Shown here: positions 1 to 8,230 of the stretch, one piece after another
How the letters are laid out: each line of letters starts with the position of its first letter
Position numbering within the stretch: position 1 is the first letter of the stretch
From: JADHLJ01 sp038146985
Lineage (GTDB): Bacteria; Pseudomonadota; Alphaproteobacteria; Thalassobaculales; Thalassobaculaceae
Assembly (NCBI GenBank): GCA_038146985.1
Contig: JAYQSQ010000018.1
Coordinates: forward strand, 62,001 to 126,000
Length of the DNA: 64,000 nt
Reading direction: 5' to 3'
Made by a program: the position numbers and the translations under genes
Notes under the pieces: model-generated
Databases searched by the model: none
The model's input: the letters and a program-made list of their open reading frames with translations, nothing else
What the model was told of the DNA's origin: nothing

Positions 1-351
1 ATTGCCGAGGCGGAGAGTCTGGGGATCCGGATCAGCGTGGCGGTCTGTGATGCCGGCGGGCGGTTGCTGGCGTTTCAGCGGATGGACGGGGCGATCTGGG
101 CCGGGGCTTATGGGAGTCAGGGCAAGGCGGTGGCCTCGGCGGCATTCGGGCGGCCCAGCGGGGATCTGACCGAGCGGGCGGATCATCCCACCTTCCGCGG
201 CATCGTCGCGGCCGAGGGCGGGCACATCTTTCTCGGCCAGGGTGGCGTGCCGGTCCTGCGCGATGGCGCCATCATCGGCGGCTGCGGCGTCGGCGGCGGC
301 ACCGGCCAGCAGGACGAGGACTGCGCCCGGGCCGGTGTCGGGATGCTTTAG
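1..351 (+). CDS. GlcG/HbpS family heme-binding-like protein (5' partial)
   Basis: The open reading frame enters from outside the window and ends at TAG 349-351, so only the C-terminal ~116 residues are visible. The stretch reading AVCDAGGRLLAFQRMDGA, followed by a Gly/Ala-rich segment with KAVASAAFGRPS and a late glycine-rich end (GAIIGGCGVGGG), is typical of the GlcG/HbpS (DUF336) family. Members are small cytoplasmic or exported proteins, some of which bind heme or cobalamin degradation products and many of which sit beside catabolic operons. No substrate can be inferred because the upstream neighbours are missing. Confidence 0.75.
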   Translation: MAEAESLGIRISVAVCDAGGRLLAFQRMDGAIWAGAYGSQGKAVASAAFGRPSGDLTERADHPTFRGIVAAEGGHIFLGQGGVPVLRDGAIIGGCGVGGGTGQQDEDCARAGVGML

Positions 352-775
352 GGGACGGAAACTCGGGCTGGTGCGTCCGTATCAATCTTTATTCGCGAAT
401 CCCCGGCGCGGGTCGGGGCCAACGCCTGAGACGCTGGCTCGCGCTTTATAGCGGAGCCCTTTCGAAGGTTCTTGAGAGTGCTCAGCTATCCGTCACGATG
501 ACAATTCTCAGGCGTCAGCCCCGACCTTCGTCGGGGATTCGTATTGGGCGGAAACCTTACCGTCGCCCTGGCGAAGGGCAGGGCCAAGCTCCGGCGGTGC
601 AGCTTGACCGGTCAGACCTTCGGTTGAGCGATATACATTGGGAACCGCAGCAAATGGACAGTCCCGATTCAAGGCCCTGCCTTTCGCCAGGGCGACGGAA
701 ACTTTTTCGCTCCGATCCGCCCAGCAATAGTCCCGTTGCCCCAGTGAAAACAGAGGCGAAACGCTTCCGCGATCC
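352..775. other. Intergenic region with an inverted-repeat element, no gene seen
   Basis: This 424-bp gap lies between the convergent ends of the GlcG-like gene and the CmcJ-like gene. Its middle is occupied by the inverted-repeat element listed separately at 395-545. I see no convincing coding sequence in the rest. Confidence 0.6.
395..545. repeat. ~150-bp inverted-repeat element, copy 1
   Basis: The left arm (395-430, CGAATCCCCGGCGCGGGTCG and on to GCCTGAG) is matched in inverted orientation by the right arm (507-545, ending GTCGGGGATTCGTAT). Each arm is ~36 bp and itself contains a short GC-rich hairpin, so transcripts could form a long stem with a ~75-nt loop. A second copy lies at 3251-3403. 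The two interiors share blocks (GGCTCGCGC, TTCGA, CCGTCACG) when one is reverse-complemented, so the copies are in opposite orientation. This is typical of REP/MITE-like intergenic repeats in GC-rich alphaproteobacteria. Confidence 0.75.
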
Positions 776-2035
776 TCAGAAGAACACGTAGGACCGGACC
801 ACCACATTCTTGCGGAACGGCGCGCCCTCGGGCGCCGTCGGGTCATAGCAGGCGCTGTGGAAGGACCAGCGCGAGACCGAGCCGTCGGTGACCGAGTCGT
901 AGCACTTCAGCATCGAAACTTCGGTCGAGGTCTGCCGCGGGAACCAGTACCACTCGTGGTTTTCCCGATGGGTGAAGCGGGTGGTCTCGCCGACCCGGTC
1001 GTCGTAGATGCGGTAGTTATTGATATAGGGCTGATCCGCGAAGGACGGCCAGGCGCAGAGCACGAAGGGCCATTGCTGGACCGTCTCCATCGGCTTGGCG
1101 AGGTTGATCGACATGAAGCGGCGCGACATCTTCGCGTCCGCCTCGGCCTCGGTATAGGTCTGGGTGCGCCCGAAGTTGCGCAGATTGCGGGTCAGAAGCT
1201 CGCGGCAGCGGACCCGGCCGCTATTGTCGTTGAGATCATTGTGCACCAGGTTGACGTAATTCTCGTTGATGCCCGGATTCTTGGCGTCCTGATCCTCGGT
1301 GCGGTCGCCCTTGTAGGACTTGTCGAAGACGTCGTGGTTGTAGACCAGCGCATCGGTCGCGCCCGGGAAGAAGTCGAGCAGCAGCTTTTCGATCTCCGGA
1401 TAGAACACGCGCTCCACCTCGGCGGCGTCATAGAAGTTCCGGCACTTGGACTCGAGATGCGCGAGCGAGACGCCGAGCTTGTCCATGCAGTCGGGAGAGT
1501 TGGGAGAGAGGCCGGGATAGTAATCGCCGATCCGCCTTGCGTCCCGCAGAACCTTCGGGAAATAGAGCGCCCGGTTCTTGTTGTCGGTCTCATACTTGCG
1601 CAGCGCCTTGGCATCATCAGCGCGCGCCGGGTCCCGCCAAAGCGCGTTCGAAGGGACCACGGAATAAGAGGGGTGCTGGTTGATCGAATAGCGCAGCGGC
1701 AGCACCACGCCACCCTCCGGCGCGGTCATGTTGTTCTCTCGGATATAGGCGACGCATTCGTCATATTCCCGGAAGCCGGTGCCCCATTGGGTCTCGATCG
1801 GGCCGGCGGGTGCGGTTTCCAGCAACTCAAGGATGTCGTCGCCGACGCCGCCCTTGATCTGCTTGAACACGGCATCCATTGCCGCTGCGGTGCCGCCGTC
1901 GCCGTTCCGGTCGAAGGACATGTAGGAGAGGCCGCCATTGGCCGCGATCGGCGGCTCCTGTCCCTGGGTGAGCTGCAGCGGCGGGACATAGGGTGTATGG
2001 ATTTGCTGGGTGTCGGTTACCTTGGCCTGGCTCAT
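776..2035 (-). CDS. CmcJ/NvfI family oxidoreductase
   Basis: The 419-residue product carries the conserved C-terminal pattern of the CmcJ/NvfI family: VHND near residue 264, the RRFMSINLAKP block, the HEWYWFP motif near 360 followed by LKCYDS, then FHSACYD and a terminal VRSYVFF. The named members act in cephamycin (CmcJ) and fungal meroterpenoid (NvfI) pathways; NvfI is an Fe(II)/2-oxoglutarate oxygenase. The His/Asp of VHND and the later His residues are plausible metal ligands here. An in-frame ATG lies 27 nt upstream, but the one at 2035 has a good Shine-Dalgarno (GGAGG, 5-nt spacing). It lies 123 bp downstream of an SMP-30 lactonase on the same strand, suggesting co-transcription. The substrate is unknown. 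Confidence 0.72.
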   Translation of the reverse strand: MSQAKVTDTQQIHTPYVPPLQLTQGQEPPIAANGGLSYMSFDRNGDGGTAAAMDAVFKQIKGGVGDDILELLETAPAGPIETQWGTGFREYDECVAYIRENNMTAPEGGVVLPLRYSINQHPSYSVVPSNALWRDPARADDAKALRKYETDNKNRALYFPKVLRDARRIGDYYPGLSPNSPDCMDKLGVSLAHLESKCRNFYDAAEVERVFYPEIEKLLLDFFPGATDALVYNHDVFDKSYKGDRTEDQDAKNPGINENYVNLVHNDLNDNSGRVRCRELLTRNLRNFGRTQTYTEAEADAKMSRRFMSINLAKPMETVQQWPFVLCAWPSFADQPYINNYRIYDDRVGETTRFTHRENHEWYWFPRQTSTEVSMLKCYDSVTDGSVSRWSFHSACYDPTAPEGAPFRKNVVVRSYVFF

Positions 2036-2158
2036 GACCGCCTCCGCTGCTATCCGTGCCATCGTCGCGTGCCGGCACTATTCCACGGAACGCCCGCCGC
2101 TGTCACCGGACCGAATCGCAACGGGTCTCGTTCCATATCGGAAACCCGTGGGTGAAGC

Positions 2159-3127
2159 TCACCCGCCCTTGACGCCCTGGGTGTTCACGTAGACCGCGTA
2201 GAGCGACTGGCTCGCCGCCATGAACAGCCGGTTGCGCATCGGGCCGCCGAAGCAGACATTGGCGCAGCGCTCGGGCAGGGCGATGCGGCCGATCAGGTCG
2301 CCGTCGTCGGCATAGACATTGACCCCGTCGAGCTCGGCATTGCCCATGCCCCCGCCGCACCAGAGATTGCCGTCAATGTCGCAGCGCATGCCGTCCGGCG
2401 TGCCGCCCGGGCCGGCATCGATATGCACCCGCTTGTTCGAGAGCGTCTTGCCGTCCGCGCCGACATCGTAGGCAAGGATCTTTCGGTAGGGCTCACCCCG
2501 GGATTCGACGACATAGAGGATGCTCTCATCCGGGTTGAAGCAGAGCCCGTTCGGGCCGAGCACGCCTTCTGCCACCACGCTCATCTCGCCGGTGCCGCCG
2601 TCGATCCGGAAGACGTATTGGTCGATCTCGGGATCGTTCTTGGTGCCCTCATAGTTGCCGAGGATGCCGAAGATCGGGTCGGTGAACCAGATCGAGCCGT
2701 CTGACTTCACCACCACATCGTTGGGGGAGTTCAGCTTCTTGCCCTGCCAGCTGTCGGCGAGGACGGTGATCGAGCCGTCGATCTCGGTCCGGGTCACGCG
2801 CCGGCCATGCTCGCAGGTCACCAGCCGCCCCAGGCGGTCGCGGGTGTTGCCGTTGGCGAAGTTGGAGGGCTTGCGGTAGACGCTGACGACGCCGGTCTCC
2901 TCCTCCCATTTCAGGATCCGCTGGTTCGGAATGTCGGACCACAGGAGGTAACGGCCATCGGCGAAATAGACCGGCCCCTCGGACCAGCGGCACCCGGTGT
3001 AAAGCCGCTCCACCGCCGCGCTGAAGATCCGGTACTTGTCGAACCGGGGGTCCAGGGTCTGGATCGCCGGGTCCGGATAGCGGGGATGATCGCGCCAGCC
3101 GGCGCTTTTGGGATGTTCGGTGCTCAT
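2159..3127 (-). CDS. SMP-30/gluconolactonase/LRE family protein
   Basis: The 322-residue protein is a six-bladed beta-propeller lactonase by sequence. It has the family patterns SEGPVYFADGRYLLWSD near residues 49-66, NSPNDVVVKSDGSIWFTDP near 130, a GPNGLCFNPDE stretch and a GTPDGMRCDIDGNLWCGG stretch. Glu, Asn and Asp side chains in those blocks bind the catalytic divalent metal in characterised members, which hydrolyse sugar lactones or other lactones. No signal peptide is evident, so it is likely cytoplasmic. The start has GGAG 7 nt upstream. The adjacent CmcJ-like oxygenase suggests joint action on a small molecule, which is inference only. Confidence 0.9.
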   Translation of the reverse strand: MSTEHPKSAGWRDHPRYPDPAIQTLDPRFDKYRIFSAAVERLYTGCRWSEGPVYFADGRYLLWSDIPNQRILKWEEETGVVSVYRKPSNFANGNTRDRLGRLVTCEHGRRVTRTEIDGSITVLADSWQGKKLNSPNDVVVKSDGSIWFTDPIFGILGNYEGTKNDPEIDQYVFRIDGGTGEMSVVAEGVLGPNGLCFNPDESILYVVESRGEPYRKILAYDVGADGKTLSNKRVHIDAGPGGTPDGMRCDIDGNLWCGGGMGNAELDGVNVYADDGDLIGRIALPERCANVCFGGPMRNRLFMAASQSLYAVYVNTQGVKGG

Positions 3128-3589
3128 GGCCAGTCTCCGGGGAAATCACGTCTCTGCCGCAAGCCTATCCCGCCCGGCGCGACTTCCCAAGAGGTGACCT
3201 TCGATCCGGCGCGACGGCAGGAGATGGTGCCCTGCGTTGTCCCTTTTTTTCCGTATCCCCGGCGCAGGCCGGGGCCGACGCCTGAGACTGTTCTGCGTGA
3301 CGGGTAGCCGATCTCGATCAACAATCTCGAAGAGTGCTCTGCCATCACGCGCGAGCCGGCGTCACAGGCGTCGGCCCCGACCTTCGTCGGGGATACGGAC
3401 TTGGATGGAAAGCCTCTCTGACCTACATGCAATTCCGTCGCCTCTGTGGCATCAAAGGTTTAGGCACCGTTTGCTCAGAGCCCTCCGCCACCGCGCGTCG
3501 AGAGCACAGGCTTGCGCTGGCGTGACGGGTGTTTCCGTGGGGCGCGGATGGGATATTCTCTCGGTCGTGAAAATCGAGAGGGCACTCGG
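3128..3589. other. Intergenic region with second inverted-repeat element
   Basis: This 462-bp divergent gap between the lactonase and the VOC gene contains the repeat copy at 3251-3403. The short reading frames across it are repeat-derived and have no recognisable product. The promoter of the VOC-GNAT pair should lie in the last ~150 bp, but I cannot point to clear -35/-10 boxes. Confidence 0.5.
3251..3403. repeat. ~150-bp inverted-repeat element, copy 2
   Basis: The left arm (3251-3290, CCGTATCCCCGGCGCAGGCC and on) and right arm (3366-3403, ending GTCGGGGATACGGAC) form the same ~36-bp inverted arms as copy 1 at 395-545. The central ~75 bp corresponds to the reverse complement of copy 1's centre. 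With copy 1 it brackets the CmcJ-lactonase gene pair. No transposase gene is present, so if mobile it is non-autonomous. Confidence 0.75.
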
Positions 3590-3973
3590 ATGTACAGTCA
3601 TGTGACGGTCGGCACCAATGATATGACGCGGGCCCGGGATTTCTATGACGCGGTGCTCGGGACCTTGGGGACAAGCCGCTTTGCGGGTGGCGAAAAGCAT
3701 GCCGGCTACGGCAAGTCGGGCGGCGATCAGTTCTGGGTGCTCACCCCGTTCGACGGCGCGCCGGCGAGTGTCGGAAACGGGACCCATGTGGCCTTTCTGG
3801 CGCCGAGCCGGGCCGCCGTCGACGCATTCCATGCCGCCGCCCTGGCTCACGGCGGGAGCGATGAGGGCGCGCCGGGGCTGCGGCCACATTATCACCCGGC
3901 CTATTACGGCTCCTATGTGCGCGATCCGGACGGCAACAAGCTCCAGGCCGTCTGTCACGACCCCGAGGGATGA
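3590..3973 (+). CDS. VOC family protein (glyoxalase-like)
   Basis: The 127-residue protein is a single vicinal-oxygen-chelate domain. It begins MYSHVTVGTNDMTRARDFYD, typical of the first beta-alpha unit, and ends with YVRDPDGNKLQAVCH, the second metal-ligand region of the fold. Members bind a divalent metal and act as glyoxalases, dioxygenases or resistance proteins. The ATG is preceded by GAGAGG. Its stop codon overlaps the start of the acetyltransferase gene (ATGA), so the two form an operon. The substrate is not predictable. Confidence 0.88.
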   Translation: MYSHVTVGTNDMTRARDFYDAVLGTLGTSRFAGGEKHAGYGKSGGDQFWVLTPFDGAPASVGNGTHVAFLAPSRAAVDAFHAAALAHGGSDEGAPGLRPHYHPAYYGSYVRDPDGNKLQAVCHDPEG

Positions 3974-4449
3974 GCGGGGCGGGAACGATCGCCGTGCGGC
4001 GGGCGGAAGGCGGCGACCGGCGCCGGCTTTCGGAAATCATGAACGCGACCTGGCGCGAGACCTGGGCGCCGCACATGCCCGAGGGCGCGGACAAGGCCTG
4101 GTGGGAAAACGCCATCGCCGAGTTCTTTGTCGATCAGGTTTGGGCGTCGTGCCTTGTCGCGGTCACCGGCGGCCGGGTGTCAGGCTTTGTGCTGATGACG
4201 TCGGATGAAGTGACGACCTTGCATGTCGACCCCGCCGTCAAGCGCCGGGGCATCGGCCGGGCGCTCGTGGAAGCGGCTGAAAGCCAAGCCCGGTCCCACG
4301 GACATGGCCGTCTCAGGATCGAGACCGAGGCGTTCAATACCGGGACTCACGCCTTCTATGCGGCGCTCGGCTTCGTCGAGACCCGGCGCTTCATCGGCGA
4401 TGTCGTCGGATACCCGACCCCTTGCCTCGAGCTGGTCAAGACCTTCTGA
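3970..4449 (+). CDS. GNAT family N-acetyltransferase
   Basis: The 159-residue protein has the GNAT core. Beta-4 reads VTTLHVDPAVKRRGIG and is followed by the acetyl-CoA pyrophosphate loop (RRGIGRAL, near residues 90-97) and the C-terminal FYAALGFVETRR motif. It acetylates an unknown amine, probably a small molecule or protein N-terminus. Translation is coupled to the VOC gene by a 4-bp overlap. The last residues are convergent with the nitroreductase gene 19 bp downstream. Confidence 0.9.
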   Translation: MSGAGTIAVRRAEGGDRRRLSEIMNATWRETWAPHMPEGADKAWWENAIAEFFVDQVWASCLVAVTGGRVSGFVLMTSDEVTTLHVDPAVKRRGIGRALVEAAESQARSHGHGRLRIETEAFNTGTHAFYAALGFVETRRFIGDVVGYPTPCLELVKTF

Positions 4450-4468
4450 CGGTGCATCAAGGGTGGAG

Positions 4469-5047
4469 TCAGGCCGCTGGGCCGGACCACTCGCTGACCA
4501 CCGTATCGAACGCCGGACGGTCACGGGGCTTGGGTTCCTGGGTGGGCGTGCCGATATAGATGAAGCCGATGATGTCGACCGACGGGTCGTGACCCAGCGC
4601 CTTCTTGACTTCGGCATTGAAGGCCGGCCATTCGGTCAGCCACTGCGCGCCGTAGCCGAGGGCATGCGCGGCGTTCAGAATGTTCATGCAGAGCGCGCCG
4701 CCGGATAGGCGCTGTTCCAGTTCCGGAATGTTATGCGGTATCTCAAGGCGCGCGGTGACGACCAGCAGGACCGGCGCGCGGGACGGGCGTTCGCGCTCGA
4801 ATTCCACCATCTTGTCGTTGGCGCGCTCACCCTGTTCTTCCTTGTAGAGCTTGGCGCAGAGCTCGCCGAGGGCGGTCTGGCCGGCCTTGCTGATGACCTG
4901 GATGCGCCAGGGGCCGATCTTGCCGTGGTCGGGCACGCGCATGCCTGCTTCCAGGATACGGCGGAGTTCGTCCTGGCTCGGTCCGGGCTCGCCCATGTGG
5001 CGCGCGAGTATCGAACGGCGGGTGGTCAACAGGTCGATGGCCTCCAC
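4469..5047 (-). CDS. Nitroreductase family protein (YdjA-like)
   Basis: The 192-residue protein matches the FMN-dependent nitroreductase family. It has LLTTRRSILARHM near residues 6-18, VPDHGKIGPWRIQVI near 38-52 (FMN-binding), a central GGALCMNILNAAHALGYGAQWLT helix region and GFIYIGTPTQEPKPRDRP near the C-terminus. The size and the PDHGKIGPWR pattern are close to E. coli YdjA. It starts at GTG, with AAGGAGG 5 nt upstream. The role in the cell is unknown; members reduce nitro groups, quinones or flavins with NAD(P)H. Confidence 0.9.
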   Translation of the reverse strand: MEAIDLLTTRRSILARHMGEPGPSQDELRRILEAGMRVPDHGKIGPWRIQVISKAGQTALGELCAKLYKEEQGERANDKMVEFERERPSRAPVLLVVTARLEIPHNIPELEQRLSGGALCMNILNAAHALGYGAQWLTEWPAFNAEVKKALGHDPSVDIIGFIYIGTPTQEPKPRDRPAFDTVVSEWSGPAA

Positions 5048-5148
5048 GGGGGCCTCCTTCGTGAATAAGCTCAGGGTCGCGGACTGAATTTAGGGGCTCG
5101 GGCGAAAAGATAAAGCCGAAAACCGCCGGAGCGTGATCCTCTACCCGG

Positions 5149-7458
5149 TTAGCCGCACTTGGAATAGCCGCAACCGGTGCACAGATCGCAGCCTTCCTGA
5201 CGCAGCAGGCTGGCGGTGCCGCATTTCGGGCATTGGCCTAGGCCCCCGCCGTTCATGCCGACTACCTTACGCTCGGCATTGAAGTTCATTTCCAGGGTTT
5301 CCGGATCCTTCAGGAACCCGATATCGATCATATGTTCCTCGATCACGCCGCCGATCGCCGCCAGCAGCGAGGGCACGTAGCGCTTGTCCATCCAGGCGCC
5401 GCCGCGCGGGTCGAACACCGCCTTCAACTCCTCGACCACGAAGGACACATCCCCGCCGCGCCGGAACACCGCGCTGATCATCCGCGTCAGGGCCACGGTC
5501 CAGGCGTAATGCTCCATGTTCTTGGAATTGATGAAGATCTCGAACGGACGCCGGCGTCCGTCCTGAACGATGTCGTTCAGGGTGATGTAGATCGCGTGAT
5601 CGTTCTCCGGCCACTTGATTTTATAGGTCTTGCCGGGCAGCTCGGCGGGCCGGTCCAGCGGCGCCGACATATGGACGATCTTGCCGCTTGTCGCGGGTTC
5701 CATCGGCGCTGGGGCAACTGTTTCCGGCATGGCGACGGGGCTCTCGGCGACAGCCGGCTCCTGGGGCTTCACCGCAAGTACGGCCCCGGTCACCGGGTTG
5801 GGGCGATAGGTGGTGCAGCCCTTGCAACCGGAATCATAGGCGGCGAGATAAACGTCCTTGAAGGCCTCGAAATCGATGTCCTCGGGACAATTGATGGTCT
5901 TGGAGATCGAACTGTCGACGTATTTCTGCACCGCCGCCTGCATGATCACGTGATCTTCGGGCCGTAGCGACTGGGCGTCGACGAAGGCGTCGGTCAGCGG
6001 CGCGTCCTCGCCCTTCAGACGCCGGTACAGGCGATAGGCATGATCGCTCACTTCCTCCACCCGTTTCGATCCGTCCGGCTCCAGCACGGTGCGCTCGTAG
6101 GTGAAGGCGAAGACCGGCTCCAGGCCCGATGACACATTGTCCGCGAGCAGCGAAATCGTCCCGGTCGGCGCGATCGAGGTCAGGAGCGCATTGCGGATTC
6201 CGTGCTCGGCGATGCCGGCGCGGATATCGGCCGGCAATTCCCTGATGCATTCCCCGGCAAGGTAGGCGTCGCGGTCGAACAGCGGGAAAGGGCCCTTTTC
6301 GCGGGCCAGATCAACCGACGCGCGGTAGGCATTGTCGCGGAGCGCGCGCATCCAGGTTTCGGTCAAGCGGACGGCCTCGGCCGAGCCATACCGCGCGCCG
6401 CACATGATCAGCGCATCCGCGAGACCCGTGACGCCAAGCCCGATCCGTCGCTTCGCGCGGGCTTCGGCCGCCTGCTCCGGCAGCGGGAAGCGCGAGACAT
6501 CGACTACATTGTCCATCATCCGGACAGCCACGGGCACCAACTCGGCCAGGGCTTCCATGTCCAGAGCCGCGCCGGCCTCAAAAGGCCGCTCCACCAGGCG
6601 GGCCAGATTCACCGACCCCAGCAAACACGCACCATAGGGCGGCAGCGGCTGCTCGCCGCAAGGGTGGGTCGCGGCGATCGTTTCGCAATAGGCAAGGTTG
6701 TTCCGACGGTTGATGCGGTCGATGAAGATCACGCCGGGTTCGGCGCTGAGATAGGTGGATCGCATGATCCGGTCCCAGAGCTCCCGCGCCTGGACCGTGC
6801 GATAGACCGTGCCGCCGAAAACCAGATCCCAGGACTCTCCGGTCCGCACCGCCTCCATGAAGGCATCGGTCACCAGGACTGAAAGATTGAACATCCGCAA
6901 CCGGGCAGGATCCTGCTTGGCGTCGATGAAGGCTTCGATGTCGGGGTGATCACAGCGCAACGTCGCCATCATCGCGCCGCGCCTGGAGCCGGCGCTCATG
7001 ATGGTGCGGCACATGGCATCCCAGACATCCATGAAGGACAGCGGGCCTGAGGCATCGGCGCCGACACCGCGCACTGGCGCGCCCTTGGGTCGCAGGGTCG
7101 AGAAATCGTATCCGATCCCGCCGCCCTGCTGCATGGTCAAGGCCGCTTCGCGCAGAGCCGAGAAGATCCCGGACATGTCGTCCTCGATCGTGCCCATCAC
7201 GAAACAATTGAACAGCGTCACCGTTCTTTCGGTTCCGGCGCCGGCGAGAATCCGGCCGGCCGGAAGAAAACGAAAGCCGTCCATGGCGTGGTGGAACCGG
7301 TCCTCCCAGATCTTGGGGTCGGCTTCCACCACTGCCAGGGCACGGGCCACGCGGCGCCAGGAATCGGAGAGCGAGCGGTCCCGTGGCCGCCCCTCCGCGT
7401 CCTTGAAACGGTATTTCTGATCCCAGATCCGGCCGGAGATCGGCGCGACGCCCGTCAT
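5149..7458 (-). CDS. nrdJ: Adenosylcobalamin-dependent (class II) ribonucleotide reductase
   Basis: The 769-residue enzyme reduces ribonucleotides to deoxyribonucleotides using adenosylcobalamin, independently of oxygen. Seen motifs are LFNCFVMGTIEDDMSGIF, the substrate-site NLSVLVTDAFM, the HPCGEQPLPPYGACLLGSVN block containing the conserved Cys and Glu residues, and a late APTGTISLLADNVSSGLEP. The C-terminus ends in a CPKC...CDLCTGCGYSKCG cysteine cluster, which in the family serves as a zinc-binding or redox tail. A ~60-residue Pro/Ala-rich linker (near 575-630) joins the catalytic domain to the tail. I see no cobalamin riboswitch in the 5' region. cobO lies elsewhere at 33.7 kb. Confidence 0.95.
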   Translation of the reverse strand: MTGVAPISGRIWDQKYRFKDAEGRPRDRSLSDSWRRVARALAVVEADPKIWEDRFHHAMDGFRFLPAGRILAGAGTERTVTLFNCFVMGTIEDDMSGIFSALREAALTMQQGGGIGYDFSTLRPKGAPVRGVGADASGPLSFMDVWDAMCRTIMSAGSRRGAMMATLRCDHPDIEAFIDAKQDPARLRMFNLSVLVTDAFMEAVRTGESWDLVFGGTVYRTVQARELWDRIMRSTYLSAEPGVIFIDRINRRNNLAYCETIAATHPCGEQPLPPYGACLLGSVNLARLVERPFEAGAALDMEALAELVPVAVRMMDNVVDVSRFPLPEQAAEARAKRRIGLGVTGLADALIMCGARYGSAEAVRLTETWMRALRDNAYRASVDLAREKGPFPLFDRDAYLAGECIRELPADIRAGIAEHGIRNALLTSIAPTGTISLLADNVSSGLEPVFAFTYERTVLEPDGSKRVEEVSDHAYRLYRRLKGEDAPLTDAFVDAQSLRPEDHVIMQAAVQKYVDSSISKTINCPEDIDFEAFKDVYLAAYDSGCKGCTTYRPNPVTGAVLAVKPQEPAVAESPVAMPETVAPAPMEPATSGKIVHMSAPLDRPAELPGKTYKIKWPENDHAIYITLNDIVQDGRRRPFEIFINSKNMEHYAWTVALTRMISAVFRRGGDVSFVVEELKAVFDPRGGAWMDKRYVPSLLAAIGGVIEEHMIDIGFLKDPETLEMNFNAERKVVGMNGGGLGQCPKCGTASLLRQEGCDLCTGCGYSKCG

Positions 7459-7562
7459 GACCAGTCCAACTCCAAGTTCTCAGTTTGTTCCGTCCAAAAT
7501 AGCGAAAATCGCCGTGACCGGCAAGGTCCCGCGCTTCCGGTGCGGCGGATTGACCAACCGCG

Positions 7563-8207
7563 TCAGGCCTTGCCCTGGAAAAAAAGCCTGATGCCCGTCA
7601 GCAGGAGTTTCTGGTACTCACCCGCTAACAGGGCGAGAGATCCCGGCCACCGCCACCACGCGTTCAGCATGACCGTGCGCGCAACCACTGGGTGCCGGTG
7701 GATCCGAATTCCCGGCAGTGCCGCGCGCAATTCCAGAAATGCGCGCGGCATGTGGTAGTTGCTGGTCACCATGATCAGGGAGGAAAGCCCCTTCTCGCGT
7801 GCCCATGCGGCGATCTCGTCGGCATTGCCTCGGGTATCGAGCGCCTGAAAGCCGAGTTCCACACAACATTTTGGAGCATCGATGGGTTCCGCCGTCTGAT
7901 GCAGAACGGCGAGCGCGTGAAGATCGCCCGGCCGAACGTCTTCGTTCACACCGGAGACGAACAGATGATCGCCCCTGCCTTCGCGCAGCAGCCGGAACCC
8001 GGCGCCGAGGCGTTGCGCGCCCCCCGTCAGGACGACGATGGCGTCGGCACGCACCTCGGTTGCCGGTTCGGCACGCGGGATCGCGCCAACGAAACGCGTA
8101 AAGCCGACGCCCCACACCAAGAGGGCGAGCAGTCCGACGCACACCGCCAGGCGAAGGCCGATGCGCTGCTTCGTGCGCCCGGGGTTCGATGGCGACGTCA
8201 CCGCCAT
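7563..8207 (-). CDS. YdcF family protein (DUF218)
   Basis: The 214-residue product has an N-terminal membrane anchor (near residues 15-35) and a DUF218 domain: ADAIVVLTGGAQRLGAGFRLL, then HLFVSGVNEDV, a GNADEIAAWAREKGLSSLIMVTSNYHMPRA block and a C-terminal LLAGEYQKLLL. Relatives include SanA and YdcF, linked to envelope integrity or cell-wall metabolism. ATG 8207 was chosen because AAGGA lies just upstream; the frame stays open 36 codons further but overlaps ftsX there. It follows ftsX by 23 bp, so it is likely in the ftsEX operon. Confidence 0.88.
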   Translation of the reverse strand: MAVTSPSNPGRTKQRIGLRLAVCVGLLALLVWGVGFTRFVGAIPRAEPATEVRADAIVVLTGGAQRLGAGFRLLREGRGDHLFVSGVNEDVRPGDLHALAVLHQTAEPIDAPKCCVELGFQALDTRGNADEIAAWAREKGLSSLIMVTSNYHMPRAFLELRAALPGIRIHRHPVVARTVMLNAWWRWPGSLALLAGEYQKLLLTGIRLFFQGKA

Positions 8208-8230
8208 GACCGATCCTTCATCACGGGTGT

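Noticed and set aside
857..2155. A long plus-strand open frame of 432 codons opposite the CmcJ-like gene
   Set aside because: It is the antisense shadow of a well-supported gene, is rich in Arg/Val/Gly as expected from GC-rich complement codons, and shows no family motif.
395..3403. CRISPR-like repeats
   Set aside because: The repeats are long inverted arms in two isolated copies, not short regularly spaced direct repeats, and no cas gene is present.
7459..7562. Cobalamin riboswitch upstream of nrdJ
   Set aside because: I looked for a B12 box and the surrounding conserved stems and did not see them in the ~100-bp leader.
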